Shown: one piece after another, positions 36,704-46,014 of the stretch
Layout of the letters: every line of letters starts with the position of its first letter
How positions within the stretch are numbered: position 1 is the stretch's first letter
Assembly: GCA_965224745.1 (NCBI GenBank)
Contig: CBDCZY010000002.1
Coordinates: 372,001-436,000, forward strand
Direction of reading: 5' to 3'
DNA: 64,000 nucleotides
DNA from: CBDCZY01 sp965224745
GTDB taxonomy: Bacteria; Pseudomonadota; Gammaproteobacteria; Methylococcales; Methylomonadaceae
The notes under the pieces: model-generated
What the model saw: the letters and a program-made list of their open reading frames with translations, nothing else
Told to the model about the DNA's origin: nothing
Databases searched by the model: none
Position numbers and translations under genes: made by a program

Positions 36704-36739
36704 AAATTCGCTCCTGATTAATAAATTCCTACTTTTGCA

Positions 36740-38755
36740 TTACTCAACCACTGCTTCATCGGTTTGAGTGATACGGCCCAAACGCTGGATTAACACATTC
36801 CAGTCTACTTGAGGATTATAGCCGATCACATCAATTCGCGGCACACCTCCGCCTTTAATAATGTAATAGCCATCATCTACAGGCTCAGCACCCATGACTT
36901 GACAAACCCCGTTATGTAAATAACAACCGAACCCCATTTTCCGATAATTAAAGGTCTCGAAAAACCTGAGAAAACTTCGAGACAGAACATCGGTCACACC
37001 ACCCCCGCCCACGCTGGCCAAATTGTTGACCGCTTTTTGGCTGATACTATGCTTAGAACGATCATCATCAGGCGTCCCTAACCAAGCGTAAAAAGTAATG
37101 GGCTGCCAATTTTCCATATATAACTCTCTGACAAATCCCGAGAGTTTTCCCTCGATTCCTCCGATTTCAAAGGTTTTGGTCATCGATTGCAAATCTAAAT
37201 CAGTAATTTCTATGCTAGTAAAAAATTGCGGTAAGTTGCTGAAAATGCCTGCTAACTTGAGATCTGTCAGCGTAATGACACCTTCAAAAACATCAATTTT
37301 CAAAGCGCCATCAATACTAAGTTTATCACCCACATACCTAACTCCCGGTATGCTGCCGGTTAATTCGCCCGTTAATGGCGCTAAATCCAGCGCAGTTGTC
37401 AATTGTTCCAGTGAAACATTCTCTATTCCCCCGATAAAATGAACATCTGGTTTCTCGTCATGCCTAAGTTTAAGATCAAACCGGTCGATATTAACCTTGC
37501 CTTGTAATAAAGGAATTGCAACCGCTTCAACCAAGATGATTTGCTTGGCTTTTAATTGCAATGGAATAGTTGCCGGACCCACCGGAATCTTGAAGAGATG
37601 CAAGGTTTGCCATGAAAGCTGAGACAACTCGGATTTTTGCTCGCTTTTGTTCCAGTGTAATTGACCAGATCCTTGTTCCAGTCCAATGCGTGATTGTTGA
37701 TCTACAATATTTAATCCAGAGAAATCCGCATCAATGCGGACTAACGCCTGATTTTCGATCGTTCCAGCCAATTTTAATTTTCCCGCTAACTCAATACCTT
37801 CTGCGGCTGACGCAACAGTAAATGGCGCTAAATAACGATTATAAAACTCTGCCAGCTGGCTTGTTTGTAGATTAAATATCAAGGTATCCAACGTCGGCTT
37901 TTCAGCTAACGTTGTTAGGGCTTGTGCTTCGAGATGAAAAATTGATGGTTGTTCGATGACCAGTTGATCGACCAATAACTGCTTTGTTACATATTTCCAG
38001 GCACCTTCGATATCGATTTGGATGGGTTGTTGCAACTCAAGGTAAACTGGATCGACATACAAAGCGCCGTTATCCAGTTTAACTTTTCCTTTCCAATGGT
38101 ACTGACCTTTCGTCTGCCTGATGGTTACTTGAGCAGCTAACCGTAATTGTTCAGTGATGATTTTTTGATCTGATGATTGAATTGAAAGCCCTGGCGATGT
38201 AATCTTTGCTTCGATGTCTTTAACCTGATCGCCCTTTCCTGTCGCTTGGACGTATAGGTTTAGTTTACCGTTCATGTCTTCCAGGACATCGTTGCTTAAC
38301 CAAGGTTTAGCAGAAGCTAATGCTACATTGTTACCGTTTATTTCCAAACTCCAGTGGCCTGATGGCTTGTTCTGCTTCAAAACCAACGATACAATGCCTT
38401 GCAAAGCCTTTATTTTCGACAAAGTAAGCCGAATCGATTGATCGTTCGAACTAAAAGCAAACGGTATATTGTTCTGGGTTAACCAGTCTGACTTTAGATT
38501 GGCTTTTCCTTGGCTACAATTAATTCGGTTGTCCGAATATTCAAAATCAGCACAGCGAATCTTGAAAAAATGGATGCCATCCCAAGGCTTGGGTAACTTT
38601 AACGACTGGATAGTTAACTCAAGTTTTGCCTGATTCGGTTGAATACTTTTAGCATGAAAAGCGATGCCTTCCATTCGCCATTGATCTAGCACCAACTGGC
38701 CCAATTCAAACGAAAAGTTTCCCGAGCTGTTAGCGAACCATGGCAAAGTTAGCAA
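36740..38755 (-). CDS. YdbH-like AsmA-type intermembrane lipid-transport protein
   Basis: At least 671 residues. The long repetitive beta-strand body and the C-terminal block (YYIIKGGGVPRIDVIGYNPQ, VDWNVLIQRL) match the YdbH family, thought to bridge inner and outer membranes with TamB and YhdP-like proteins. The frame extends upstream of the nominal TTG (LSRIPAALVLLTLPWFA, a membrane anchor) to a stop without meeting an ATG or GTG, so the start is probably a rare codon (TTG or ATT) around 38755-38815. It pairs with the YdbL-like gene. Confidence 0.85.
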   Translation of the reverse strand: MLTLPWFANSSGNFSFELGQLVLDQWRMEGIAFHAKSIQPNQAKLELTIQSLKLPKPWDGIHFFKIRCADFEYSDNRINCSQGKANLKSDWLTQNNIPFAFSSNDQSIRLTLSKIKALQGIVSLVLKQNKPSGHWSLEINGNNVALASAKPWLSNDVLEDMNGKLNLYVQATGKGDQVKDIEAKITSPGLSIQSSDQKIITEQLRLAAQVTIRQTKGQYHWKGKVKLDNGALYVDPVYLELQQPIQIDIEGAWKYVTKQLLVDQLVIEQPSIFHLEAQALTTLAEKPTLDTLIFNLQTSQLAEFYNRYLAPFTVASAAEGIELAGKLKLAGTIENQALVRIDADFSGLNIVDQQSRIGLEQGSGQLHWNKSEQKSELSQLSWQTLHLFKIPVGPATIPLQLKAKQIILVEAVAIPLLQGKVNIDRFDLKLRHDEKPDVHFIGGIENVSLEQLTTALDLAPLTGELTGSIPGVRYVGDKLSIDGALKIDVFEGVITLTDLKLAGIFSNLPQFFTSIEITDLDLQSMTKTFEIGGIEGKLSGFVRELYMENWQPITFYAWLGTPDDDRSKHSISQKAVNNLASVGGGGVTDVLSRSFLRFFETFNYRKMGFGCYLHNGVCQVMGAEPVDDGYYIIKGGGVPRIDVIGYNPQVDWNVLIQRLGRITQTDEAVVE

Positions 38756-38831
38756 AACCAGTGCAGCCGGGATACGACTTAATAGTTTATCTCGCCTATG
38801 CTGTAAGCTAATTTGTTGGTTCCCTTAACGC

Positions 38832-39722
38832 TTAGTCTGGAAACACACCGGTCGATAAATAACGATCTCCCCGATCACAAACGATAGTGACGATCACCGC
38901 ATTTTCTATTTCCTGAGACAACCTTAATGCTGCGCACAAAGCGCCGCCAGACGAAACGCCAGCGAAAACCCCTTCCTGCTCAGCAAGCCTTCGGGTCATG
39001 TCTTCTGCGTCTTGTTGGTTAACATCGATAATTCTATCAACGCGGGCCGGTTGATATATTTTTGGTAAATATTCTTGTGGCCAACGTCGAATACCCGGTA
39101 TTTTAGAGCCATCTTCGGGCTGCACACCGATGATCTGAATGTTTGGATTCTTTTCTTTCAAAAAACGCGAGGTTCCCATAATAGTTCCGGTGGTTCCCAT
39201 TGAGCTAACGAAGTGGCTGATTTTACCCATCGTTTTATCCCAAATTTCAGGGCCGGTTCCTTCGTAATGCGCTCTGGGATTATCGGGATTAGCAAACTGA
39301 TCAAGCACAATGCCCTCCCCTCGGGCCTGCATTACTCGTGACAAATCAATGGCTGCCTCCATGCTGCCTTCTGCTGGAGTCAATATAATTTCAGCACCAT
39401 AGGCTTTCATGCTGGCGCGACGCTCAACACTCATATTATCGGGCATGATGAGGATCATTTTATAACCTTTGATTGCTGCCGCCAAAGCCAAAGCAATGCC
39501 AGTATTTCCACTGGTCGCTTCGATCAGCCGATCTCCTGGCTTGATATCACCTCGTGCCTCAGCATGCTGAATCATGCTGAGTGCAGGACGGTCTTTTACC
39601 GAACCGGCCGGGTTATTACCCTCAAGTTTCAATAAAATGGTGTTAGTGGTCTCGCCTGCCAAACGTTGTAACCTAACCAACGGGGTGTTTCCAACAAATG
39701 ATTCAATCGTAGGGAAATTCAT
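38832..39722 (-). CDS. cysM: Cysteine synthase B (O-acetylserine sulfhydrylase)
   Basis: 296 residues. PLP-lysine is in GSVKDRPALSM, the phosphate/substrate loop is ATSGNTGIALA, and the glycine-rich PLP loop is VSSMGTTGTIMGT. The length and the short C-terminus (GDRYLSTGVF) favour CysM over CysK. It makes cysteine from O-acetylserine and sulfide or thiosulfate. It sits in a minus-strand run between the envelope and polysaccharide genes without an obvious functional link. Confidence 0.94.
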   Translation of the reverse strand: MNFPTIESFVGNTPLVRLQRLAGETTNTILLKLEGNNPAGSVKDRPALSMIQHAEARGDIKPGDRLIEATSGNTGIALALAAAIKGYKMILIMPDNMSVERRASMKAYGAEIILTPAEGSMEAAIDLSRVMQARGEGIVLDQFANPDNPRAHYEGTGPEIWDKTMGKISHFVSSMGTTGTIMGTSRFLKEKNPNIQIIGVQPEDGSKIPGIRRWPQEYLPKIYQPARVDRIIDVNQQDAEDMTRRLAEQEGVFAGVSSGGALCAALRLSQEIENAVIVTIVCDRGDRYLSTGVFPD

Positions 39723-39764
39723 AATCTTTCTGAAAAAAGTAGGTTCACCAAGCTGTATTTCTTT

Positions 39765-40709
39765 TTATCTTAGCTGTCTGGCAGCTAAAAATGAAGCAAC
39801 AATCTCGGGAATAGCTTGCTCCAATTGATATTCTGGTGCAAAACCCAGTTCTTGTCTGGCTTTTTCATTTGAATAATATTTAGGCTGAAATAATTTGGCA
39901 AACCGCTGGGTATCGAATGGTACAGTCATCCCTAAGTGTTTTAAAACGTCTCCTGACCATGCAGCGAGTTTAAAAAAAAATAATGGCAAAGTTATCCGTA
40001 AATTCGACTGATGCATAGCTCTTTGCAACATATGAATTACATCATATAACCTATACCCCTGACCGTCCGTTATAGTGTAAATATTTCCTGTTGCTTGTTC
40101 ACTTTGAGCAGCTAAATATACTGCACCGCATAAATCACGAATATCGATCATGCTATGCGTTAACCCTTTATTCGGTATAGGAAGCCATCGTTTGCAGTGT
40201 ATGGCTTGCATCAATTTGAGCAAATTACCTTTGACACCTGAGCCATATACTAACGCTGGACGAATAACCACTGTTGTTAGCGATGATAATGGAGTTAGGT
40301 TTAAAACGTTCAACTCCGCTTGCCTTTTTGACTGCCCGTAAATATCATCTTGATCCGGGTTATCTGCTTTGACGCTGCTGATATAGACTACTCTTTTAAC
40401 CCCGGTTGCTACTGCTGCTGTTAACAGACTGTTGGTAACTTCGACATTGATTCGCCAGCAAAGTTGCTGATCTGTTTGGTCGGCATGAGCATATCCGGCA
40501 CAATGAAATAGGGTATCGATACCTTGAAGCAGCGCCTCGACTAATTTTGAATCGGTTAAATCTGCCTGTTGATAATTTGTTACGCCTGGCAAGGATCTCT
40601 TGCCAGTCGCTATTACCGTTATACCTTGTTGTCTCAAATAACGGGTTAAGTGATCACCCACAAACCCGCTGGCCCCAGTAACCAAACACCGACCTAACAA
40701 AATCGCCAA
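39765..40709 (-). CDS. NAD-dependent epimerase/dehydratase (nucleotide-sugar type SDR)
   Basis: 314 residues. The Rossmann start is VTGASGFVGDHL (GxxGxxG), the active site is YISSVKAD plus YGQSKRQAE (YxxxK), and the substrate loop is RPALVYGSGVKGN. It likely converts a UDP- or dTDP-sugar for the polysaccharide genes around it. It overlaps the glycosyltransferase gene by 16 bases, showing co-translation. The exact sugar cannot be told. Confidence 0.9.
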   Translation of the reverse strand: MAILLGRCLVTGASGFVGDHLTRYLRQQGITVIATGKRSLPGVTNYQQADLTDSKLVEALLQGIDTLFHCAGYAHADQTDQQLCWRINVEVTNSLLTAAVATGVKRVVYISSVKADNPDQDDIYGQSKRQAELNVLNLTPLSSLTTVVIRPALVYGSGVKGNLLKLMQAIHCKRWLPIPNKGLTHSMIDIRDLCGAVYLAAQSEQATGNIYTITDGQGYRLYDVIHMLQRAMHQSNLRITLPLFFFKLAAWSGDVLKHLGMTVPFDTQRFAKLFQPKYYSNEKARQELGFAPEYQLEQAIPEIVASFLAARQLR

Positions 40710-41521
40710 CCATGTTTGGAAAAAAACAAATACGCTGACCGTGCAAATAAAAAAATATGTCTGATCCCTTTTTTTGCCGCATTACCGCCATGATGCACAA
40801 TTTTTACGCTTGGCACATAGGCAATACGCCATTTCTTGCTGAGTCTCAAGCTTAGATCAAAGTCTTCAAAATACAAAAAGAAATCATTAGAGAACCCTTT
40901 GACAGACTGCAAAGCGGTTTGCCTAAACAGCATGAAACAACCGCTGGCTACTGTGATCGTCTCACATACTTTTTTATCGGTTAAATCGCGCATTTCATAA
41001 ACATCCAATCTATCTTGAAAATATAGCTTAACGGGTTTGGGCGCGAACCCCCTCAGCAATAAATCCATCACCGATGGATAAGCTTTGCATAAGTATTCTT
41101 GCTTACCTTCTGCATTGCTTGATCGAGGCGTCACCATGCCTACCTCCGGATTATCATAGAGAAACATGACTGCCTCTTGAATAGCTTCCGGCTCGACCAC
41201 AACATCTGGGTTAATAACTAAATGATAGTCAAAGCTACAAATGGCTATTGCTTGGTTATGGGCTAGGCCATAGCCTAAATTTTTTCCCGGCCAAATAAGT
41301 TCAAGCTGATATTTCCAATATTTATGGAAAAAATCAATAGTGATATTCTGTGATGCAGAATTATCAACGACAACTAATTTTATACTAGAACCGGTCTTAG
41401 TAAACACTACCTGATCTACAGCCTGACTAAGGCTTGACAAGGTTTTTTGTAACAAAAACAGATCGGGTTGAAAAACAACTAACGAAATTGAGAGACTTAA
41501 TTCTTCTAGAATTGATTTCAT
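40694..41521 (-). CDS. Glycosyltransferase family 2 (rhamnosyltransferase-like)
   Basis: 275 residues of GT-A fold: SISLVVFQPD start, LVVVDNSASQN nucleotide loop, LVINPDVVVEPEA carrying the metal-site Asp, then ASGCFMLFRQTAL and FLYFEDFDLSLRL, the WbbL-type acceptor region. It is cytoplasmic and acts in O-antigen or capsule assembly. It is divergent from the membrane-protein gene at 41555, with only 33 bases between, so promoters must overlap the starts. Confidence 0.9.
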   Translation of the reverse strand: MKSILEELSLSISLVVFQPDLFLLQKTLSSLSQAVDQVVFTKTGSSIKLVVVDNSASQNITIDFFHKYWKYQLELIWPGKNLGYGLAHNQAIAICSFDYHLVINPDVVVEPEAIQEAVMFLYDNPEVGMVTPRSSNAEGKQEYLCKAYPSVMDLLLRGFAPKPVKLYFQDRLDVYEMRDLTDKKVCETITVASGCFMLFRQTALQSVKGFSNDFFLYFEDFDLSLRLSKKWRIAYVPSVKIVHHGGNAAKKGIRHIFLFARSAYLFFSKHGWRFC

Positions 41522-41554
41522 CGTGTTATTTTAATCGGCAAACTACTACAACAA

Positions 41555-43297
41555 ATGCCAAATTTTCTTATTTCCATTTTGATGAATAAAACTTCAGTCT
41601 TTCTGATTCTGCTTATTCTAGCGATATTTATACCCAGTTTGTTAGTCCTTGATTATGCTTTACAAGCCGGACCTTTACCGGATAACGACTATTGGGGTTC
41701 TGTTGGAGATATCGTTACTGATGATGGTTTTTCAACGCACTTGGGTGACTGGTTGAATTTTAACAACGAACACATAGTCACTATCCCTAAAATAATCTTT
41801 GCTATAAATTTGGTTCTAACAGGTGGCAGTAATGTTGGCTTATCGCTTACCGCTTGGTTAGCTGGATTATTACAAGTCATCTTGCTAAGCCTGCTGTTAC
41901 AGCATGATCGAATGAAACGTCGCCACATTATCATATTATCGTTTATTATTGCTGCCTTCGTTTTCAACCCGAGAAACGCTCACAATTGGTTCATGGGAAT
42001 GAGCGGAGTCACTTGGATTACAGAAAATCTAATGGCGATAGCTTGTATTTTTAGTTTGCACCGGCTTGCTGTCACTCAACAAAAGTGTTGGCTTATTTGG
42101 GTGATAACCACCTTACTATTAGCTATCTTAACCTATAGTACGGCTTTATCGCTGATCCCTACCATTATCATTGGTGGCTATTTATTAAATTTACCAAAAC
42201 ATCAATTAACTGCAATCAGCATTTTAGGCGCCATTTTATTTTTAACGTATATTGCAAACTATGAACGACCCACTTATCACCCAGAACTTCAGACATCCCT
42301 ATGGTCTTTGGCCAGTTATTTTTTTGTTTTTATTGGAAATTTAGTAACCCACAAAGGGGTCACTGCACTATTTTACGGCTTGCTTATAACACTATTCAGT
42401 TTAACCCTGGCTATTTATCTTTATAAGCAAAAGAAAGACATGTGGCATGAATTAATGCCCTGGTTTCTGATCCAGATTTACGTGATGGGAAATGCGGCTA
42501 TGGCTTCGCTGGCCCGATCAGGTTTTGGCCTAGAGCAAGCCTTATCGTCACGTTATTCATCCTTATCAGCTTTGTTTTGGCTGGCCTTTTGTGTACAAAT
42601 ATATAAAATAAGCTATTTGTTCACGAAAAGACCAACGTCTGTTTTTTTTCCTGCTTTTGCGATCTTACTGACGGGCTTTATTATTTATTATTCTCACTTT
42701 ACCAGTCGAAAAGCGATTGGTAAGTTCATCGAAAGAAGCCACAACAAAATGCTAGCAGCTGCCTCTTTGTATTCTCAGGCATACGATATCCAGTTATTAA
42801 AAGAGAACGTTAATCTAGCGTTCCAAAACCATCATGAACTTGATTTAATCACCCATTATTTAAAAAAACATGGGTATATTCCTTTCACCAGAACCTTTGA
42901 AGATTGCCCCGCGACCGGCGAAAAAATCAAACCCCATAAATTACAAATTCAACCCACAGAGCCCTTTTCAATTGGCACGCTTGATCAAATCAAATTTAAA
43001 AATGACCCTGCTGTGAGTTCTCCAATTCTAGAAGTTAGCGGGTGGGCTTACGAAGAAAATCAAAAGATTTGGTGCATCGCCATTACCAATGAAAAAAATA
43101 TTGTTAAAGGAATTGCCATTATGGGATTAAAGCGACAATCACCTATTGCTAACTTAAAAGACGAAAACACCTCTTTACAGTCGGGCTGGCAAGGTTACAG
43201 CAAATTAGATGATAGCGCTAAAATACAAGCCTTTGCCTTGGTCGGTTCACCGCCACAATGGCAACTGCTAAATGGCAGTTATCAGTTGATACAATGA
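41555..43297 (+). CDS. Multi-pass membrane protein, possibly a GtrC-like polysaccharide-modifying enzyme
   Basis: 580 residues, about 11-12 predicted helices from 10 to 380, then a soluble C-terminal domain of about 190 residues that includes a beta-rich segment (SSPILEVSGWAYEENQ). I recognise no family motif. Gene order (this gene, a GtrB-like transferase, a methyltransferase, a flippase-like protein) resembles serotype-conversion sets, where a lipid-linked sugar is made, flipped and attached by a GT-C enzyme. That would make this the GT-C partner. This is inference only. Confidence 0.6.
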   Translation: MPNFLISILMNKTSVFLILLILAIFIPSLLVLDYALQAGPLPDNDYWGSVGDIVTDDGFSTHLGDWLNFNNEHIVTIPKIIFAINLVLTGGSNVGLSLTAWLAGLLQVILLSLLLQHDRMKRRHIIILSFIIAAFVFNPRNAHNWFMGMSGVTWITENLMAIACIFSLHRLAVTQQKCWLIWVITTLLLAILTYSTALSLIPTIIIGGYLLNLPKHQLTAISILGAILFLTYIANYERPTYHPELQTSLWSLASYFFVFIGNLVTHKGVTALFYGLLITLFSLTLAIYLYKQKKDMWHELMPWFLIQIYVMGNAAMASLARSGFGLEQALSSRYSSLSALFWLAFCVQIYKISYLFTKRPTSVFFPAFAILLTGFIIYYSHFTSRKAIGKFIERSHNKMLAAASLYSQAYDIQLLKENVNLAFQNHHELDLITHYLKKHGYIPFTRTFEDCPATGEKIKPHKLQIQPTEPFSIGTLDQIKFKNDPAVSSPILEVSGWAYEENQKIWCIAITNEKNIVKGIAIMGLKRQSPIANLKDENTSLQSGWQGYSKLDDSAKIQAFALVGSPPQWQLLNGSYQLIQ

Positions 43298-43334
43298 CAA
43301 CTATACCTATTAAATTCGAAAACCAAACATCGCC

Positions 43335-44303
43335 ATGCCGCCCCATAAAATCAACTCATTAAGCTTTGTAATACCAGTTAAAGACGAAGAAGCTACCCTT
43401 AAAACCTTACACAAAAACATTTGTGACGCGTTATCAGCTTCGGCCCCAATGCAATATGAAATCATCTATATAGATGATGGAAGTGAAGATAACTCATGGT
43501 CGGAACTATCCCAATTAACCGATCAGTTTCCTGGTATTGTAAAAGCGATTCGTTTTAGAAGAAATTTTGGTAAAGCACTGGCATTAACCAGCGGTTTTAA
43601 AGCAAGTACCGGAGATGTTGTTTTTACCATGGATGCAGATCTACAAGATGATCCCACTGAAATACCACGTTTCCTGGAGAAAATAGAAGAAGGTTACGAC
43701 GTCGTATCTGGTTGGAAAATGAATCGCCAAGATCCGATTTCTAAAACCTTACCCTCTAAGCTATTTAATACAGCGACCGCGAAACTGTTCGGCATCCCAA
43801 TCCATGACTTCAATTGCGGCTTTAAAGCTTATCGTAAAGAAGTATTGATCAATTTAAAATTATATGGCGAATTGCATCGATACATTCCGGTCATAGCGCA
43901 TGAGCAAGGGTTCCGTATTGGTGAAATCGAAGTAAAGCATCATCAACGTGAGCATGGTGTTTCAAAATATGGCTGGGAAAGGATCCCGCGAGGGTTTGTC
44001 GATCTACTAACCACTTTAGCCACAACTCGATACTTGAAAAAACCTGGGCATTTATTCGGCGGCTGGGGTCTTGTATCGGGCGTTATTGGCGTTAGCATTC
44101 TGACCTATCTAGTCACTCTTTGGTTCATGGGTCTCGGCCCAATTGGCAATAGGCCGCTGTTCTTTCTAGGAATATTACTGGTTATTTTATCCATCCAACT
44201 CATTTCTTTAGGTATTCTGGCTGAACTCATTACCCGTAATTCAGATAAAGGCCAGACCAAAGATTTAATCATTGAGAAAAGAGGAATCAAAAGCCATGGC
44301 TAA
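43335..44303 (+). CDS. Glycosyltransferase family 2, GtrB/dolichol-phosphate-sugar synthase type
   Basis: 322 residues. GT-A domain 1-230 with IIYIDDGSEDNSW, MDADLQDDP (DxD) and HHQREHGVSKYGWERIPRG, all typical of GtrB/DPMS enzymes that load a sugar on undecaprenyl phosphate. Two C-terminal membrane helices (about 235-305) anchor it. It overlaps the following methyltransferase gene. It likely supplies an undecaprenyl-P-linked sugar for lipopolysaccharide modification. Confidence 0.92.
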   Translation: MPPHKINSLSFVIPVKDEEATLKTLHKNICDALSASAPMQYEIIYIDDGSEDNSWSELSQLTDQFPGIVKAIRFRRNFGKALALTSGFKASTGDVVFTMDADLQDDPTEIPRFLEKIEEGYDVVSGWKMNRQDPISKTLPSKLFNTATAKLFGIPIHDFNCGFKAYRKEVLINLKLYGELHRYIPVIAHEQGFRIGEIEVKHHQREHGVSKYGWERIPRGFVDLLTTLATTRYLKKPGHLFGGWGLVSGVIGVSILTYLVTLWFMGLGPIGNRPLFFLGILLVILSIQLISLGILAELITRNSDKGQTKDLIIEKRGIKSHG

Positions 44304-44937
44304 GTCCAAAAAATCCCCTTTGATTGAGGATGGTATTATTGTCGGCACTGGGTCTGATAAATACCAACTGAAAAACCCGCTGGCCCAATATTTATTAAAG
44401 CAGTTTGATACAAATATCTCTGAACTGGCAGAGCAGACCAATCCGACTTCCATCCTAGAAATAGGCTGTGGTGAAGGACATGTGACTTCGCTATTACTCA
44501 ATAGCACTCAAGCACGTATCGTTGCCACCGATTTATCGCAAACCATCATTGACGAAGCCCAAGCTAATATTTCATCAAAGCGAGTGACCTTCTCCAAACA
44601 AAATATCTACGCCTTGTCTGCTGAATATGCTGCCGAGCTAACTGTTTGCTGTGAAGTGCTTGAGCATTTAGAAGACCCAGAAGCCGGGCTCATAAAACTC
44701 GCAGAAATGGCCAATCCTTACGCTATTATTAGCGTTCCTCGTGAACCTTTATGGAGGATTTTGAATTTCGTTAGAGGCGCTCATGCCGCTCGATTCGGTA
44801 ATAGTCCGGGGCATGTTCAACACTGGTCGAAACAACAGTTTTTGAATTTCTTAGCGCCTTATTTTGGAGTAGTAGATGTTAGAGCACCTATTCCGTGGAC
44901 CATAGTACTGGCCAAATCTAAATTAGCTAATGTCTAA
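44296..44937 (+). CDS. SAM-dependent class I methyltransferase
   Basis: I chose ATG 44296 (MAKSKKSPLIED); a TTG 24 bases upstream is possible. 213 residues: motif I ILEIGCGEGHVTS, motif II VATDLS, and LTVCCEVLEHLEDPE as motif IV. Later residues (SVPREPLWRILNFVRG, HVQHWSKQQFLNFL) are typical of surface-sugar or lipid-linked methyltransferases of the Methyltransf_11/23 type. It overlaps the GtrB-like gene by 8 bases. Confidence 0.85.
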   Translation: MAKSKKSPLIEDGIIVGTGSDKYQLKNPLAQYLLKQFDTNISELAEQTNPTSILEIGCGEGHVTSLLLNSTQARIVATDLSQTIIDEAQANISSKRVTFSKQNIYALSAEYAAELTVCCEVLEHLEDPEAGLIKLAEMANPYAIISVPREPLWRILNFVRGAHAARFGNSPGHVQHWSKQQFLNFLAPYFGVVDVRAPIPWTIVLAKSKLANV

Positions 44938-45014
44938 ACAAGTTAATTTATCTTTATTGGCAACCCTTCTAGAAAAAGTCCTCCAACCTTCCAATAAATC
45001 CTTTCTTTTTATTT

Positions 45015-45977
45015 TTGGGCTTTATCCACAAAGTAGTAAATCTGTATTTTTCCATGCTCATTAATACTGGCAAAAAAATTGCGTTTTATTTTGGCTCTTT
45101 TTTGGTCATCGTATCATTGATCTTCATTGGCAATCGACTGCTGCAACATTGGCATCAGCTGGAAACTTGGTCACCCGATAACGGCATCTGGATTGTTACT
45201 GCGATAGGTATTGGCTCTGTCGCTTATGGTTTAGTCTCCTTTTTTCTGTCATCAGCCTGGCGCCAGTTACTCATATCGCTGATACCTGATTCATTAGATG
45301 CCATTACTTTGCAAGTAATTTACGCCAGGAGCCAAATCGCCAAATACATTCCTGGTAATATCATGCATTTTGCCGGTCGCCATGTTATGACTCGTAAACT
45401 AGGGCTAACTCATAAACCCATTGCTACATCAACTTTTTGCGAAATTTTGGGTTTACTACTTGCATCCGGCACAATCGCTACACTCGGCAGCACTGTGTAT
45501 GGTTTTTGGAACGAGTTTTTTAATACTCGCATAATGATCCAGTTAATCATCGTCGTATTAACTGTTGCCATCCTGATAAAGTTTTTTGAATCATCATTGC
45601 TAAAAAGACTGCCTGTACTCAAATCGTTAATCAACCACACCGCGCTACATTTTGCTTTTATTGGAGCCTATGGTAAGTACCTGCTCTTCTTTATTCTAAC
45701 TGGGACGATACTACTGGCCTTGACCTCCGTTATTTCGGGGACAGTTAACTTTGAACATGCAGTGGCCATTATTACTACTTTCGCAGTTGCCTGGATCGCC
45801 GGATTTATTACGCCGGGCGCTCCCTCTGGCATTGGAATCCGTGAGTCGATCATGACATTTTCACTCGATAAGATTTTGGCGACCCATGAGGGCGTTATCA
45901 TCGCTGTGCTATTCAGAATCATTACGGTTCTCGGTGATGTCTTGTTCCTGTTATTCGCCGGGCGACATCAAAGATAA
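45015..45977 (+). CDS. Flippase-like integral membrane protein (lysylphosphatidylglycerol synthase TM family)
   Basis: 320 residues from TTG 45015; ATG 45057 (MLINTGKK) is an alternative and leaves all helices intact. About 8 membrane helices are predicted. The conserved segment YARSQIAKYIPGNIMHFAGR and the C-terminal TPGAPSGIGIRESIM are typical of the flippase-like LPG_synthase_TM/UPF0104 family. It may flip the lipid-linked sugar made by the GtrB-like enzyme. Function is inferred from location. Confidence 0.8.
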   Translation: MGFIHKVVNLYFSMLINTGKKIAFYFGSFLVIVSLIFIGNRLLQHWHQLETWSPDNGIWIVTAIGIGSVAYGLVSFFLSSAWRQLLISLIPDSLDAITLQVIYARSQIAKYIPGNIMHFAGRHVMTRKLGLTHKPIATSTFCEILGLLLASGTIATLGSTVYGFWNEFFNTRIMIQLIIVVLTVAILIKFFESSLLKRLPVLKSLINHTALHFAFIGAYGKYLLFFILTGTILLALTSVISGTVNFEHAVAIITTFAVAWIAGFITPGAPSGIGIRESIMTFSLDKILATHEGVIIAVLFRIITVLGDVLFLLFAGRHQR

Positions 45978-46014
45978 CTCAGCACAAAACGTCGGACTAG
46001 ATAAAGATGGCTAG

